Positions 51,826 through 61,809 of a stretch of 64,000 bases of DNA are shown here, one piece after another. Source of the stretch: JBBDRW01 sp040905265 (GTDB lineage: Bacteria; Bacteroidota; Rhodothermia; Balneolales; Balneolaceae); contig JBBDRW010000177.1 in NCBI GenBank assembly GCA_040905265.1, positions 7,961 to 71,960 on the forward strand. The letters are read 5' to 3'. A model generated the notes under the pieces. It was not told the origin of the DNA and did no database searches. It worked only from the letters and a program-made list of their open reading frames with translations. Position numbers and translations under genes: made by a program. Numbering within the stretch: the stretch's first letter is position 1; every line of letters starts with the position of its first letter.

Positions 51826-54800
51826 CTACTCCGCTTCGACAGCCGGGGCCACTTCTCCCGATTTCCAGAAGCGGCTGAACTCCTGTTCCCGGATCCAGAC
51901 CCGGATCTGATCGACCGTGATGTAGATGACCGGAATCAGAATCAGGGTAATCAGTGTGGATGCCGTGAGGCCGCCAATCACAACCCGGGCCAGTGCAGCC
52001 TGGATCTCCCCGCCGGCACCCCAGCCGAACGAGAGTGGAAAGAGCCCGAGTACAGTCGTGAGAGTCGTCATCAGGATCGGGCGCAGCCTCAGACGGCCGG
52101 CCTCTATGACCGCTTCCAGAACATTCAGGCCACGGTCCCTGCGCATCAAATTGATATAATCTACCAGTACAATCGCGTTGTTCACCACAATCCCGATCAG
52201 CATGATCAACCCCATGATGCTCTGCATGTTCAGGGTGGTTCCGGTAATCAGCATCGTGGGTATGACTCCGACAATTGCAACCGGTACCGAGAACATGACG
52301 ATCAGCGGGTCGACGAACCGTTCGAATTGTGCGGCCATCACCATATAGATCAGGACCAGTGCCATCAGGATCGACATGACAAAGTCCGACTGCGCTTTCT
52401 GCTGCTCTTCAAACTCCCCGCCAAAGCTGAGCGAGAAGCCGATCGGCAGCTCCAGGCCGGCAAGCTCTGCCTGAACCTTTTGAATTGCTGAACCCAGCGG
52501 AACCCCGCTCTCCAGGTTGGCGGTAATATTGGTGATTCGCTGACCGTTGATCCGGTTGATGGTCGTCGGGCCCCGTGCGGCCTGCTGGCTGATCACAGAG
52601 GAGACAGGCACCACTTCACCATTAGAGGCGATGACCGAAATGTTATCCAGATCGAGCGTACTCATGCGGTCCTGGGGCCGGAGCCGTACCGTGATCGAAT
52701 ACTCTTCACCCCCCTCCCGGAACATCCCCGCACGGCTGCCGCCCACGTTGGTTTGGATTGCCTGGGCAACCTCCCGAACGGTCAGCCCCAGTTCGGAGAT
52801 CCGTTCCCGGTCAAAGACAATATTCTGTTCGGGACGCCCCTCCTGACGGTCGGATTGTACTCCCCGGATCTCCGGAATTCGTTCCATCCGGGCCCGTATT
52901 TCATCTGCTATCCGGTCAGCCTCATCCAGATCATACCCCCTGAGTTCGATCCGAACCGCTTCGTCATCCTCGCCGCCGCCGCCAAAAATCCGTCGTAAAA
53001 TCCAGAGCCCCGACTGAGCCTGGACCCGGACAGATCCACCGGGGATAATTCCTTCCACACTCTCACGAATATGGTCGGCCAATGCAAAGGAACTGACGGT
53101 TCTCTCACTCACATCGACAAGATTGATATCAATACTTGCCCGGCCATTTCGCACTTCGGTTGTCATGTGTTTCACCTGATCCATGGGCAGCAGAGCTTCA
53201 ACCCTGGATTCCAGTTCACTCAGATACTCATGGGCGATGGCAATATTCAACCCTTCCGCCAGCCGGAAATCGACACTGATCTCATCCGCTTCGGTTTGAG
53301 GGGCGAGTTCCATCGGGATGTACTGCCAGGTAAAGAGACAGCCGAGCATCAATACCCCGGTAATTCCGAATACGACTCTTCTGCGCCGGATAGAGGATCT
53401 CAAAAACCTGGCATACCGGGTCTCTGTTCTCTCGAATAGTTTCTGGAACCGGCTCTTGTCGCTCTCGGCCTGTTCCGACTCCGGCTTGATGGTCATGAAC
53501 CGGCTGGCAAGCATGGGAACCAGTGTGAGTGCGACCAGCAGGGAGCACATAAGGGCAAAGACTACGACCAGCGCCAGCTCCTGAAAGAGGGTGCCGGTAA
53601 TGGTCTGCATGAAGACAACCGGCAGGAAGATAACGGAGGTCGTCAATGTGGACGCCACGATTGCTCCGGATACCTCTTTGGTCCCTTTCAGGGAACTTTC
53701 ACCGAGACTCCTGCCCTGGCTTCGGAGACGAACGATGTTCTCCAGAACAACAATTGCGTTATCGACAATGAGGCCGACTCCCAGAGCGAGCCCTCCGAAA
53801 CTCATCTGGTTGAGGGTCAGATCGTTGAAGTATAGAAGCCCGAACGTTGCGATGATCGAGATTGGAATAGATAGCGCGATAATGAATGTTGTGGACCCGT
53901 TTCTCAGAAAGATATAGAGCACAAAGATCGCGAGAATACCTCCCCAGAAGGCCGACTGCTGGACATTATCGATGGAGTTCTGAATAAATTCACTCTGGTC
54001 AGAGATGACGAAAAGCTGCATATCCTGCCGCTCCAGGTTGATCGCTTCAACCTCCTCCTGGATACCCTGAGAGACAGCTACAGTATTGGCACCGGTCTGC
54101 TTCCGGATACCCATCCGGATCATCGGCTGTCCGTTGATATGAACAAGCCGGTTGATATCCTCATAGGTGTCTTCCACTTCCGCAATATCCCGGACCCGAA
54201 TCGGCCGGCCGTCTACCCTGGTAATGATCGTGTTGGCGATCTCCTCGACTGAACTGTACTCTCCAAGGGTTCGAACGTAGAGCTCATTCAGCCCTTCACG
54301 GACATTTCCACCCGGCATGGTCTGATTTTCAGAAGCGATCGCATTCTGTACCTGAACAGCAGAAAGGCCGCTTGCAATCAGAAGATCCCGTTTCAGGTTA
54401 ACCCGGATCTCCCGGTAGATTCCACCCCAGACGTCGATAGCCCCTACTCCCGGAATCTGTTCCAGCCGTTTGGCTATATCCCGTTCCAGCAGCCGGGTCA
54501 ACTGATCGAGTTGAGTGGTCGACTGCGCACCCAGAATGACGATCGGCGCATCATTCGGGTCAAATTTCCAGATCCTTGGCGGGTCCGCCTCTTCCGGAAG
54601 GCTTCGTCTCACACGGTCCAGGGCGGCCCGTACATCGTTGGCCGCTTCATCCAGGTTGACTCCCTGAGAAAAGTTGAGTGTCACACGGCTTGACCCCTCT
54701 TCGGAGGTAGAGGTTACCTCCTCCACATGAGCCACACCTGAAATGGAGTTCTCAATCTGGTCCGTGATAATATTTTCAATCTCCTCCGGACCTACATTCG

Positions 54801-54954
54801 GGTAGTTCACATTGATCGAGAGTCGCGGGTACTCGATGGGCGGAAGAAGGTCGACCGGCAAATACCGAAACCCGACGATCCCAAGGGTAATTACGATCAG
54901 GTAGACCATCGCCGTAGCGATTGGCCGTTTTACAGATGTATCTGTTAATGGCAT
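51826..54954 (-). CDS. RND-family efflux pump inner-membrane subunit
   Basis: Proton-driven tripartite exporter of 1042 residues, HAE1/AcrB type. Seen: the N-terminal helix with MPLTDTSVKRPIATAMVYLI, porter domains with ENIITDQIENSISGVAHVEE, and the TM4 segment GLALGVGLIVDNAIVVLENI. That segment has an Asp-Asn where AcrB has Asp-Asp, as is common in many relatives. The second porter half precedes GLIMLIGIVVNNAIVLVDYI. About 12 membrane helices fit. The adaptor gene is 65 bp upstream on the same strand. No TolC-like outer-membrane gene is in the window. Its substrate (drugs, bile-like compounds, lipids) is not readable from sequence. Confidence 0.94.
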   Translation of the reverse strand: MPLTDTSVKRPIATAMVYLIVITLGIVGFRYLPVDLLPPIEYPRLSINVNYPNVGPEEIENIITDQIENSISGVAHVEEVTSTSEEGSSRVTLNFSQGVNLDEAANDVRAALDRVRRSLPEEADPPRIWKFDPNDAPIVILGAQSTTQLDQLTRLLERDIAKRLEQIPGVGAIDVWGGIYREIRVNLKRDLLIASGLSAVQVQNAIASENQTMPGGNVREGLNELYVRTLGEYSSVEEIANTIITRVDGRPIRVRDIAEVEDTYEDINRLVHINGQPMIRMGIRKQTGANTVAVSQGIQEEVEAINLERQDMQLFVISDQSEFIQNSIDNVQQSAFWGGILAIFVLYIFLRNGSTTFIIALSIPISIIATFGLLYFNDLTLNQMSFGGLALGVGLIVDNAIVVLENIVRLRSQGRSLGESSLKGTKEVSGAIVASTLTTSVIFLPVVFMQTITGTLFQELALVVVFALMCSLLVALTLVPMLASRFMTIKPESEQAESDKSRFQKLFERTETRYARFLRSSIRRRRVVFGITGVLMLGCLFTWQYIPMELAPQTEADEISVDFRLAEGLNIAIAHEYLSELESRVEALLPMDQVKHMTTEVRNGRASIDINLVDVSERTVSSFALADHIRESVEGIIPGGSVRVQAQSGLWILRRIFGGGGEDDEAVRIELRGYDLDEADRIADEIRARMERIPEIRGVQSDRQEGRPEQNIVFDRERISELGLTVREVAQAIQTNVGGSRAGMFREGGEEYSITVRLRPQDRMSTLDLDNISVIASNGEVVPVSSVISQQAARGPTTINRINGQRITNITANLESGVPLGSAIQKVQAELAGLELPIGFSLSFGGEFEEQQKAQSDFVMSILMALVLIYMVMAAQFERFVDPLIVMFSVPVAIVGVIPTMLITGTTLNMQSIMGLIMLIGIVVNNAIVLVDYINLMRRDRGLNVLEAVIEAGRLRLRPILMTTLTTVLGLFPLSFGWGAGGEIQAALARVVIGGLTASTLITLILIPVIYITVDQIRVWIREQEFSRFWKSGEVAPAVEAE

Positions 54955-55019
54955 GAATGTATCAGTGTAGGTAAGCCGATAAACGTTTCAGGCGTCATCG
55001 GCAGAACCTGGGTTTTTGG

Positions 55020-56327
55020 TTAGTTGCCTGATGTTTCTCTGAATCCGGCAGAAAAATCCCTGCTCATCACTTCCCGAAGCAGATCTTCAGGCTGTATCTG
55101 CTGCATCGACATGATTCTTTCCCAGGAGGCTGCCCGGATCCTTGCCCGGTTATCCGTACTCCCGATCATCAGGCTCTGACCGACCGTAACTACCCAGTCT
55201 CCGCTCTGCACGCCAGTAACACCAGCCACTTCCCTTCCTCTGGCAACCACTTCAATGGTTCGGAATTCAACCTCTGCAGGATCACTGAGCGGGGGCGGAT
55301 TATCGGTATCCACATCGGTAATCGGTTCGGTTTCCATTCCAAAACCGGGAACGATATAGATCCCCTCCTGACCCGTTCTCGGGTGTTTGTATAGCGCACT
55401 CAATGGAATGAGGGTCGTCTGCTCACTCTCACCGTAGAGTATATCGACGGTAACAAACATTCCGGGCAGCAACAGCCCACTCACATTGGATATATCAATC
55501 TCCGCTTCTGTACTGAAACTTCCCCTGGCCAGGAATGGAGAGATTCTGGACACGTCGCCATAAAGAAGGGTATCTCCCATCGTTTCAGAATAGATACGTG
55601 CTGTATGCCCGATCTCGACATAACGAAGCATATTCTCCGTAAGATTTACAATCACTTTCGTCCGTTCCAAATCCCCGATTACAAACAGCGGAGAATTGGT
55701 GTTGACCTGCATACCCATCTCTACGCTTCTGCCTCCAACGGTTCCGCTGATCGGTGCACGGATTACGGTACGGTCCAGTATGTCCTGCTGTTCGCTGAGA
55801 GCAGACTCTGCCTGGTCAACCTGAGCAAGCACCAGTTCCAGATCCGCCTCTGCGGAAGCAACCTGCGCCTGGATCGATTCCAGATCGACATCACTGACCA
55901 GATTCTGTTGTGCCAGGCTCTCCTGTCGCCGGAGCTGATTGTTCAGCTCGTTCAGGCGTGCTTCCGCCTGACGCGCCCGCGCTTCACTGACCCGCAGATT
56001 TGCCCGGGCCTGTATCACTCTCTCATTAAACTCTCGGGATTCAAGACGGACCAGAGGCTCACCCTCCTCCACAACATCACCATTCTCAACCAGCACTTCT
56101 ACGACCGGTGCAGTGACACGGGGGTAGATTTCAACCTGATTTCCTGCTCGTACAATTCCACTTAGCCGCTCTTCCAGGGGAAGTGATCCATATTGAGCCT
56201 GTACAGCCTCCAGTGATGGCATCACAGTACTCATTCCCTCGCCCACAGGCACCTGATCACCTGAACTGCAACCCCAAAGAAGCAGTGGCGCAGAAGTAAT
56301 AATGTATAGTATTGACCTGAAATTCAT
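55020..56327 (-). CDS. RND efflux periplasmic adaptor lipoprotein
   Basis: Membrane fusion protein of 435 residues linking the RND pump to an outer-membrane channel. Lipobox LLLWGCSSG. Order of domains: biotinyl-lipoyl half (VLVENGDVVEEGEPLVRLES), a long alpha-hairpin (about 100-190, rich in Ala/Gln/Glu, RVSEARARQAEARLNELNNQ), the second lipoyl half (VIRAPISGTVGGRSVEMGMQ), a beta-barrel and a membrane-proximal domain (LLPGMFVTVDILYGE). It is translated first in the pair with the RND gene. Short heptanucleotide units (GATTAAG, GTAATAG, GTGACAG) begin right at its start. Confidence 0.93.
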   Translation of the reverse strand: MNFRSILYIITSAPLLLWGCSSGDQVPVGEGMSTVMPSLEAVQAQYGSLPLEERLSGIVRAGNQVEIYPRVTAPVVEVLVENGDVVEEGEPLVRLESREFNERVIQARANLRVSEARARQAEARLNELNNQLRRQESLAQQNLVSDVDLESIQAQVASAEADLELVLAQVDQAESALSEQQDILDRTVIRAPISGTVGGRSVEMGMQVNTNSPLFVIGDLERTKVIVNLTENMLRYVEIGHTARIYSETMGDTLLYGDVSRISPFLARGSFSTEAEIDISNVSGLLLPGMFVTVDILYGESEQTTLIPLSALYKHPRTGQEGIYIVPGFGMETEPITDVDTDNPPPLSDPAEVEFRTIEVVARGREVAGVTGVQSGDWVVTVGQSLMIGSTDNRARIRAASWERIMSMQQIQPEDLLREVMSRDFSAGFRETSGN

Positions 56328-56739
56328 CGATTAAGGTAATAGGTGACAGATTGTTTGGTGTTTTGCCTGAAACCGACATTTTTCTCTGTAGCTTGTGTAG
56401 ACATCCGATCTCTTTGGAGGTTTTGCAAAGATTCCTCTTAAGTTGTTATAATCATCGCAGATACGATAAGAAGTAAACGTCAAATCTTCGGTAATATATT
56501 CACCCTGAAATGTTAAAGGTTTTAAAAAGCGTAGCCGCAGGCTCTGCCGGCGCGTAGCTAATGTATAACCCGGAAGACCACTTTTTCTGAATTCATCATA
56601 ATTTGACGTAACTTTCTATCGTTTCAGGAATCGGGTTGGAACCATTGGAAAGCTGTCCGTTTGCAATGGCTCCGGGCAAGCACTCAATGTTTGCACTCTG
56701 TTCCGTAATTCCGGGCTTCGAAGCTATAATATACATGCT
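56328..56739. other. 412-bp divergent intergenic region between adaptor and thioredoxin-like genes
   Basis: No gene is visible. It holds three heptanucleotide units (56329-56349), a TGGAGGTTTTGCAAAG motif near 56415 like those at 49090 and 61814, and a GC-rich patch around 56530-56560 with a repeated GCGTAGC. It probably contains the promoters of both divergent units, which I could not pinpoint. Confidence 0.45.
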
Positions 56740-57219
56740 ATGAAAAGGAAAATAGTTACCGGTTCCGTATTAACTCTTTTTATCGCCGTTTTTCTCTATT
56801 TCTCTTTTGACCATATTACACCAAATGAAATTGAAAATGCGCCAGACTGGATGCCGCTGGAGGAAGCGCTCACCCAGGCGAGTCTGAATAACAGCGACAA
56901 ACTGATCCTGATCGACATCTACGAAACCGGCTGCCGGTTTTGCAGGCAGATGGAGAGGGAAGTCTACCCCTCCGAAACGATCCGCACCCTCATTGACCGT
57001 GATTTCTACCCCGTCAAGATCAATGGAAATTCAGAAGCGGTCATTGAGTTCCTCGGGGAACCGATGATGGAGAAAGAGTTTTCATCGAAGATGGGAGTTA
57101 CTGCATTTCCATTTACAGTAATCATGGACAGCAGCGGGAATGTTGTAGACCGACGGCGTGGTTTCATGGGTACGATGGATATGAGCCGGTTTCTGAATGG
57201 AGCCCTCGAAATCAGATAG
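56740..57219 (+). CDS. Membrane-anchored thioredoxin-fold protein
   Basis: Protein of 159 residues with an N-terminal membrane anchor (about 4-22) facing the periplasm. The redox motif YETGCRFCRQMEREVY has a CXXC (C-R-F-C). The thioredoxin cis-Pro region is VTAFPFTVIMDSSG. This resembles the SoxW/DUF255-type branch of thioredoxin-like proteins. It probably reduces or forms disulfides in exported proteins, but the partner is unknown. The small gene downstream is 77 bp away. Confidence 0.82.
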   Translation: MKRKIVTGSVLTLFIAVFLYFSFDHITPNEIENAPDWMPLEEALTQASLNNSDKLILIDIYETGCRFCRQMEREVYPSETIRTLIDRDFYPVKINGNSEAVIEFLGEPMMEKEFSSKMGVTAFPFTVIMDSSGNVVDRRRGFMGTMDMSRFLNGALEIR

Positions 57220-57296
57220 TTCAGAGAACCTGACGGGCTTGAAACCGATACCTCCCGATTGACCCAATGGAGCTTTTATAAACCGTGATCCTTTCT

Positions 57297-57503
57297 ATGG
57301 CTGACATTGTCGAATCGTACAAACTGGGCGATATCTCTGTAACGGTTTCGGAAACGGACAAACCGAACCGCTTGCATATTGAGTGTAATGACGGCACCTA
57401 TCATTCGGAATTCACTGTGAGCCGGTATGAGCACCAACATTACAAGAGACATATGAACCAGAAGATCCTCAAGGCCTACAAGAGCGAGTATGGGGAGAGG
57501 TAG
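57297..57503 (+). CDS. Small uncharacterised protein
   Basis: Sixty-eight residues from ATG 57297 (a GTG at 57285 is an alternative). The sequence (MADIVESYKLGDISVTVSET, end ILKAYKSEYGER) is hydrophilic and has no signal, helix-turn-helix or metal motif that I recognise. It looks like a compact beta-hairpin/helix domain. The composition and the lack of low complexity argue that it is real, but I assign no function. Confidence 0.55.
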   Translation: MADIVESYKLGDISVTVSETDKPNRLHIECNDGTYHSEFTVSRYEHQHYKRHMNQKILKAYKSEYGER

Positions 57504-57538
57504 TACAGCCTGCTGTCACTGACATCGGACATCCCTGC

Positions 57539-57552
57539 CCGACAGACTCCTG
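57539..57552. repeat. Dispersed motif CCGACAGACTCCTG
   Basis: Exact reverse complement of the copy at 26771-26784 and same orientation as 49144-49157. It lies in the 82-bp gap before comEC. Confidence 0.5.
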
Positions 57553-57585
57553 GTAAGGTTACGGCCTCTCGCCGATCCTACCGGT

Positions 57586-60030
57586 ATGAGCCAGCGTATT
57601 TCCTATTCCTTCCCGTGGCCCCGCTATCCGGCCATCCGAATTGCTTTTCTCTTCGGAACCGGCAGCCTGCTTGCACGGTTCACAGAGTTATCGATACAAT
57701 TCTGGGGCATCACTCTGCTTTTCGTTCTTTCGGCCTGGGTTCTTTCCGAAATCCGGTTTCGATCCTCACTCCAACTCGTCGTTCACCTGCTTTCGCTTCT
57801 CGCCTGCCTGCTCTCAATTTTACTCTTCGGTGCACTCCGAATGAGTTATCTGGAGATGAACCGTAATGAGCTGATACAGACCGCTGAGAAGCTGCATCCA
57901 TTTTTCTGGGAAGAGCTGCAAGTAACAGGAGTCATTCAAAGCCGGCATATCTCTTCTGCCGGACGGCCTGTTTCCGATATACGGACGGACACCCTTTTTA
58001 TCAACGAGATGCCCTGGCCCATCACTATCTCTGTCCGTCTCTATGGAGACACTACAACAGAACCGTTCACCAAACTCCTTCCGGGCAGCCGTATAACCGG
58101 AATACTCCGGCTTTTTGACCTGGCCCCACCCTCCAACCCGCATGAGTTTGACTACCGCGGCTTCCTGATCCGGAAGGGGATCCCCCTTCACGGTGAGTGG
58201 CAGGAGCTTCGCCATATTGAGCCTCCTGTACAGCACTGGAACTGGCATACACTCCGAAACCGGTTTCACCACAGGATCGAACAGCTTTTTCCGGATGATA
58301 CCTCACACCTCGCCAAAGCACTTCTGGCCGGTTATAAAGAGGAGATCGAAGAAGAGGAGCGCCTGCGGTTCCAAAGAGCCGGCCTCGCTCATATTATGGC
58401 CGTTTCGGGACTTCATGTCGGATTTCTGGCTGCCCCGTTCTGGCTGATCATCCCCTGGATATGGGGCAGCCGAACCGGCAGGATTTCCGGCTTGTTGATG
58501 ATTACTCTCCTCCTGTTACTCTACGCGGGCGTTACAGGATTTTCGGCATCTGTCTGCCGGGCCTCACTTATGGCCGGGATGTTGACCGCCGGCAAGCTTT
58601 TCCATAAAGCACACAATTCACTCAATATTCTGGGGGCCAGCGCACTGATTCTTCTGATCCTGGACCCGAACCAGCTCTTTGATCCCGGTTTTCAACTCTC
58701 TTACAGTGCCGTCGGGATCATCCTGCTTGCACTTCCCACCATCAAAGAGTGGATTCCCACAGCCTGGCGGGGAACATTTTCTGAAAAGATACTCCTGTTG
58801 ATCGCAATCTCGGCCATCGTACAGGCGGGGCTTTTTCCGGTACTGGCCATCTGGTTTCAGGAGTTCTCAATTGCCGGCCCACTGGCCAATCTGCTTGCTA
58901 TACCGGCCCTGACGATCTTCGTCCCGTTCTCTCTTCTACTGGTCACACTCTCACCTCTTTTTCCCGCTGCCGCCCTCTCTCTGAACACGGTGAATATCAA
59001 ACTGCTGCAGTGGATCCGATTTATAGCAGGAGAGATCGGCAGCCTGGAGGGGAGCTGGCTGGAGACCGGGCCGGCAGACGGCTGGATTCTTCCGATCTGG
59101 ATACTCGGTCTCGGACTCTTTGCAACCGGACGTATACCCTCCCTTCGCTGGAAGTATCTGTCCCTTCTTCTGATCCTGCTCAATCTATACCAGGGGTCAA
59201 TGCTGCTGAACAAGCAGAGGCCTTCCAGTCTCACACTCACCCTGTTGGATGTCGGGCAGGGGGATGCAATCCATCTGCGGACACCCGGGGGCAGAGATTA
59301 TCTGATCGATACAGGACGATGGGCACCGGCCGGCGACAGCGGAACCGATGTGGTGATTCCCTATCTGAAACGGATGGGTATCGAAAAGCTCGATGGAGTG
59401 GTTGTCACCCATCCTCATGCCGACCATCTCGGGGGGCTTCCGGCATTGATCACTTCGGTCGACATCGACACGATCTATACAAATGGAGTTGCCCATACCT
59501 CCGGCCTCTACCATGAATTTCAGAAGAGGTCGGTAGAGTCAGAAGTACCGGAACGCCATCTTCGGAGTGGTGACTCTATTCAGGCCGACCCCTCCATCCG
59601 ACTCTTTGTCCTCGGGCCGGAAGAGAGCGGGCACCGTTCAAACCTCAATAACCAGTCGGTCGTACTCCTGCTGGTCTATAACCATACCCGGTTTCTGTTG
59701 GCCGGCGATGCTGAACGGAGTCAGGAGGGAGAGCTTGCAGACCGATATGGAGATCTCTTGCAAGCAGATTTACTAAAAGTCAGCCACCACGGCAGCAGAT
59801 CAAGCAGCCACCCCCGGTTTCTGAATTATGTCTCTCCATCGATTGCGGCTGCATCCCTCTCGTTCTGGAACCGATTCGGCCATCCGCACCCGGAGACTGT
59901 CAACAGGCTCCAGAAACAAGAGTGTGAACTCTTTTTCACCAGCCTGGACGGGGCGCTCATTTTCCGTTCAGACGGAACCATAATACGCCCACTCGACTGG
60001 AGAGAAAAAAAAGTAGAAACTATCTATTAA
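57586..60030 (+). CDS. comEC: ComEC/Rec2 DNA-uptake channel with metallo-beta-lactamase domain
   Basis: Inner-membrane channel carrying single-stranded DNA into the cytoplasm during natural transformation. The 814 residues show an N-terminal DUF4131 region, the competence core with HIMAVSGLHVGFLAAPFWLI and GVTGFSASVCRASLMAGM, many membrane helices (about 375-540), and a C-terminal metallo-beta-lactamase-like domain: LLDVGQGDAIHLRTPGG, DGVVVTHPHADHLGGLP (HxHxDH) and LLKVSHHGSRSSSHPRFL. It is full length, so the organism may be naturally competent. Confidence 0.95.
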   Translation: MSQRISYSFPWPRYPAIRIAFLFGTGSLLARFTELSIQFWGITLLFVLSAWVLSEIRFRSSLQLVVHLLSLLACLLSILLFGALRMSYLEMNRNELIQTAEKLHPFFWEELQVTGVIQSRHISSAGRPVSDIRTDTLFINEMPWPITISVRLYGDTTTEPFTKLLPGSRITGILRLFDLAPPSNPHEFDYRGFLIRKGIPLHGEWQELRHIEPPVQHWNWHTLRNRFHHRIEQLFPDDTSHLAKALLAGYKEEIEEEERLRFQRAGLAHIMAVSGLHVGFLAAPFWLIIPWIWGSRTGRISGLLMITLLLLLYAGVTGFSASVCRASLMAGMLTAGKLFHKAHNSLNILGASALILLILDPNQLFDPGFQLSYSAVGIILLALPTIKEWIPTAWRGTFSEKILLLIAISAIVQAGLFPVLAIWFQEFSIAGPLANLLAIPALTIFVPFSLLLVTLSPLFPAAALSLNTVNIKLLQWIRFIAGEIGSLEGSWLETGPADGWILPIWILGLGLFATGRIPSLRWKYLSLLLILLNLYQGSMLLNKQRPSSLTLTLLDVGQGDAIHLRTPGGRDYLIDTGRWAPAGDSGTDVVIPYLKRMGIEKLDGVVVTHPHADHLGGLPALITSVDIDTIYTNGVAHTSGLYHEFQKRSVESEVPERHLRSGDSIQADPSIRLFVLGPEESGHRSNLNNQSVVLLLVYNHTRFLLAGDAERSQEGELADRYGDLLQADLLKVSHHGSRSSSHPRFLNYVSPSIAAASLSFWNRFGHPHPETVNRLQKQECELFFTSLDGALIFRSDGTIIRPLDWREKKVETIY

Positions 60031-60178
60031 ATTAGTTAAATAGTGAAAATCATACTAAGAGTCAGTCGGACTTAGATGATTGTCACGAGGGGATGTCAGG
60101 TTTGAGGCAGATGGATTGCTCAATTTACTGCGATTTGAATCCTCACAATACCATTTAAAATCCAAAGAAAGCTACCCA

Positions 60179-60697
60179 ATGAATACGACAAGAAAACCAA
60201 ACAGTTTCCAGCCGGGAATCGGAACCCTTGCGCTCTTTCTCTTGATCCCTGCACTGCTTCTGGCAACACCGATCGAGATCGATCTGTCGGGTGAGTGGTC
60301 CTACAATGCATCCGAAAGTGACCTGGGAGATACTCAATTTCAGTTTGCCTGGCAGACACTCATTATTTCTCAAACCAGCGAAGAGCTCTCCATTGAGCGC
60401 CGGGGCCAGGGCCAGGGCGGCCCGATTGAGATGAGTGAGTCTATCCTTCTGTCGGGCGAGGAGAGCGAAAATGCCTGGTTCGGTGATAACGTGCGCGTAT
60501 CCACCGCTTCCTGGACAGAGGAGGATGAACTGGTCATCGAATCAGAAGCGGAATTCTCGGCACAAGGCCAGACAAACGTCATCCGCTCCACAGAGACGTT
60601 TCAACTCAATGATGACGGGTCCGTTCTGACCATCACCAATGAAGTCTCTTCCAGTTTCGGCGAGTATACACAGACACTGGTCTACGAAAAGGAGTAG
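60179..60697 (+). CDS. Uncharacterised exported beta-rich protein
   Basis: From ATG 60179 the protein begins MNTTRKPNSFQPGIGTLALF with a signal peptide ending near LLATP. The mature part starts IEIDLSGEWSYNASESDLGD and consists of alternating beta-strands (ERRGQGQGGPIE, TETFQLNDDGSVLTITNEVS), suggesting a small beta-barrel of the lipocalin-like kind. The longer frame adds 33 residues without a signal. Function unknown. It is convergent with queA. Confidence 0.7.
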   Translation: MNTTRKPNSFQPGIGTLALFLLIPALLLATPIEIDLSGEWSYNASESDLGDTQFQFAWQTLIISQTSEELSIERRGQGQGGPIEMSESILLSGEESENAWFGDNVRVSTASWTEEDELVIESEAEFSAQGQTNVIRSTETFQLNDDGSVLTITNEVSSSFGEYTQTLVYEKE

Positions 60698-60710
60698 CCG
60701 TACACTCTTT

Positions 60711-60725
60711 ACCGGGAATCCCGGT
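60711..60725. terminator. Small hairpin between convergent genes
   Basis: ACCGGG and CCCGGT pair around a 3-base loop between the stops of the beta-rich protein and queA. There is no T run, so it is a weak candidate for a bidirectional terminator. Confidence 0.3.
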
Positions 60726-61732
60726 TACAGAATCAACATCGCATCACCGAAGGAGTAGAACCGGTATCGCTCCCGGATCGCATGTTCATAGGCCATCCGG
60801 GACTCTTCATACCCCATATGGGCAGCTACCAGCATGAGAAGGGTGCTTTTGGGGAGGTGAAAATTGGTGATCAGCGCATCAACAGACCGAAACCGGTAGC
60901 CGGGCCGGATAAAAATATCGGTCTCGCCGCTACAGGCCGAAAAGCGGCCCGAAGATGAGGCCGATTCCAGCACCCGAACCGATGTGGTCCCGACGGCAGT
61001 TATATGGGATGCCTTGTTGAGCCGCTCCGCCGTCTCCGCATCAAGACGGTACCACTCACTATGCATCACATGTTCTTCAATCTTCTCTGATTTTACCGGA
61101 GCAAAGGTTCCCAGGCCTACGTGAAGAGTCACCTCCTGCCAGGAGATTCCGGATTCCGTCAGTTTCCGGATGAGTGAATCTGTAAAGTGGAGGCCTGCCG
61201 TTGGAGCTGCCTTGCTTCCGGCATCTCTTGCATAGACGGTTTGATACTCTTCTGAGAGCTCTTCGTTCTGTGCAATGTAGGGAGGAAACGGAGTTACACG
61301 ATACGGTTCCAGTACCGGATGATCATACGGATGGCTCAGTTTCAGGGTCCGGATTCCCTCTTCAGAAATGGAGAGTACCTCCGCTGTGAGGCCGTCCGGT
61401 AGTGAAACCGTCATCCCGGTTCGGAATTTTTTCCCCGGGCGAACCAGTGCCTCCACAGTATGTCCGTCGGAAGCCTTGACCACAAAAATCTCCATAGCTC
61501 CGTCATGGAAAAGGTATCGGCATTTATCCACCCGGCTATTATTGGCTACAAGGGTCGTTCCGGATGGCAGGTAGTCTCCCAAATTATAGAAATAGTCATC
61601 CGAGACAGTTCCCGTTGAACGGTCATAGACCAGCAGGCGGGCGTGATCCCGGGGCACAGCAGGCTCCTGGGCGATCAGCTCTTCCGGAAGTTCATAATCG
61701 AAATCGTTGAGGGTGTATTCCGAAAGCGTCAT
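60725..61732 (-). CDS. queA: S-adenosylmethionine:tRNA ribosyltransferase-isomerase
   Basis: Converts preQ1 at tRNA position 34 to epoxyqueuosine by transferring and rearranging the ribosyl group of SAM. I chose ATG 61732 (MTLSEYTLNDFDYELPEELI), the conserved N terminus; the longer frame adds ten residues. Other motifs are IAQEPAVPRDHARLLV, the YQTVYARDAGSKAAPTAGLH substrate site, VTLHVGLGTFAPVK and NFHLPKSTLLMLVAA. About 335 residues is normal. Other queuosine genes are not in the window. Confidence 0.96.
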   Translation of the reverse strand: MTLSEYTLNDFDYELPEELIAQEPAVPRDHARLLVYDRSTGTVSDDYFYNLGDYLPSGTTLVANNSRVDKCRYLFHDGAMEIFVVKASDGHTVEALVRPGKKFRTGMTVSLPDGLTAEVLSISEEGIRTLKLSHPYDHPVLEPYRVTPFPPYIAQNEELSEEYQTVYARDAGSKAAPTAGLHFTDSLIRKLTESGISWQEVTLHVGLGTFAPVKSEKIEEHVMHSEWYRLDAETAERLNKASHITAVGTTSVRVLESASSSGRFSACSGETDIFIRPGYRFRSVDALITNFHLPKSTLLMLVAAHMGYEESRMAYEHAIRERYRFYSFGDAMLIL

Positions 61733-61809
61733 TGCAGATCCTTTTCTATACTGCGGTGCCATTCACACGATTCTGGTACAGTTGCTCTCTTGTCGATTCC
61801 CTGGCCTTC

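Noticed and set aside
56520..56580. GC-rich patch with repeated GCGTAGC as a possible attachment site or small RNA
   Set aside because: The repeat is only 7 bp with no adjacent recombinase and no promoter or terminator pair, so I could not support a call.
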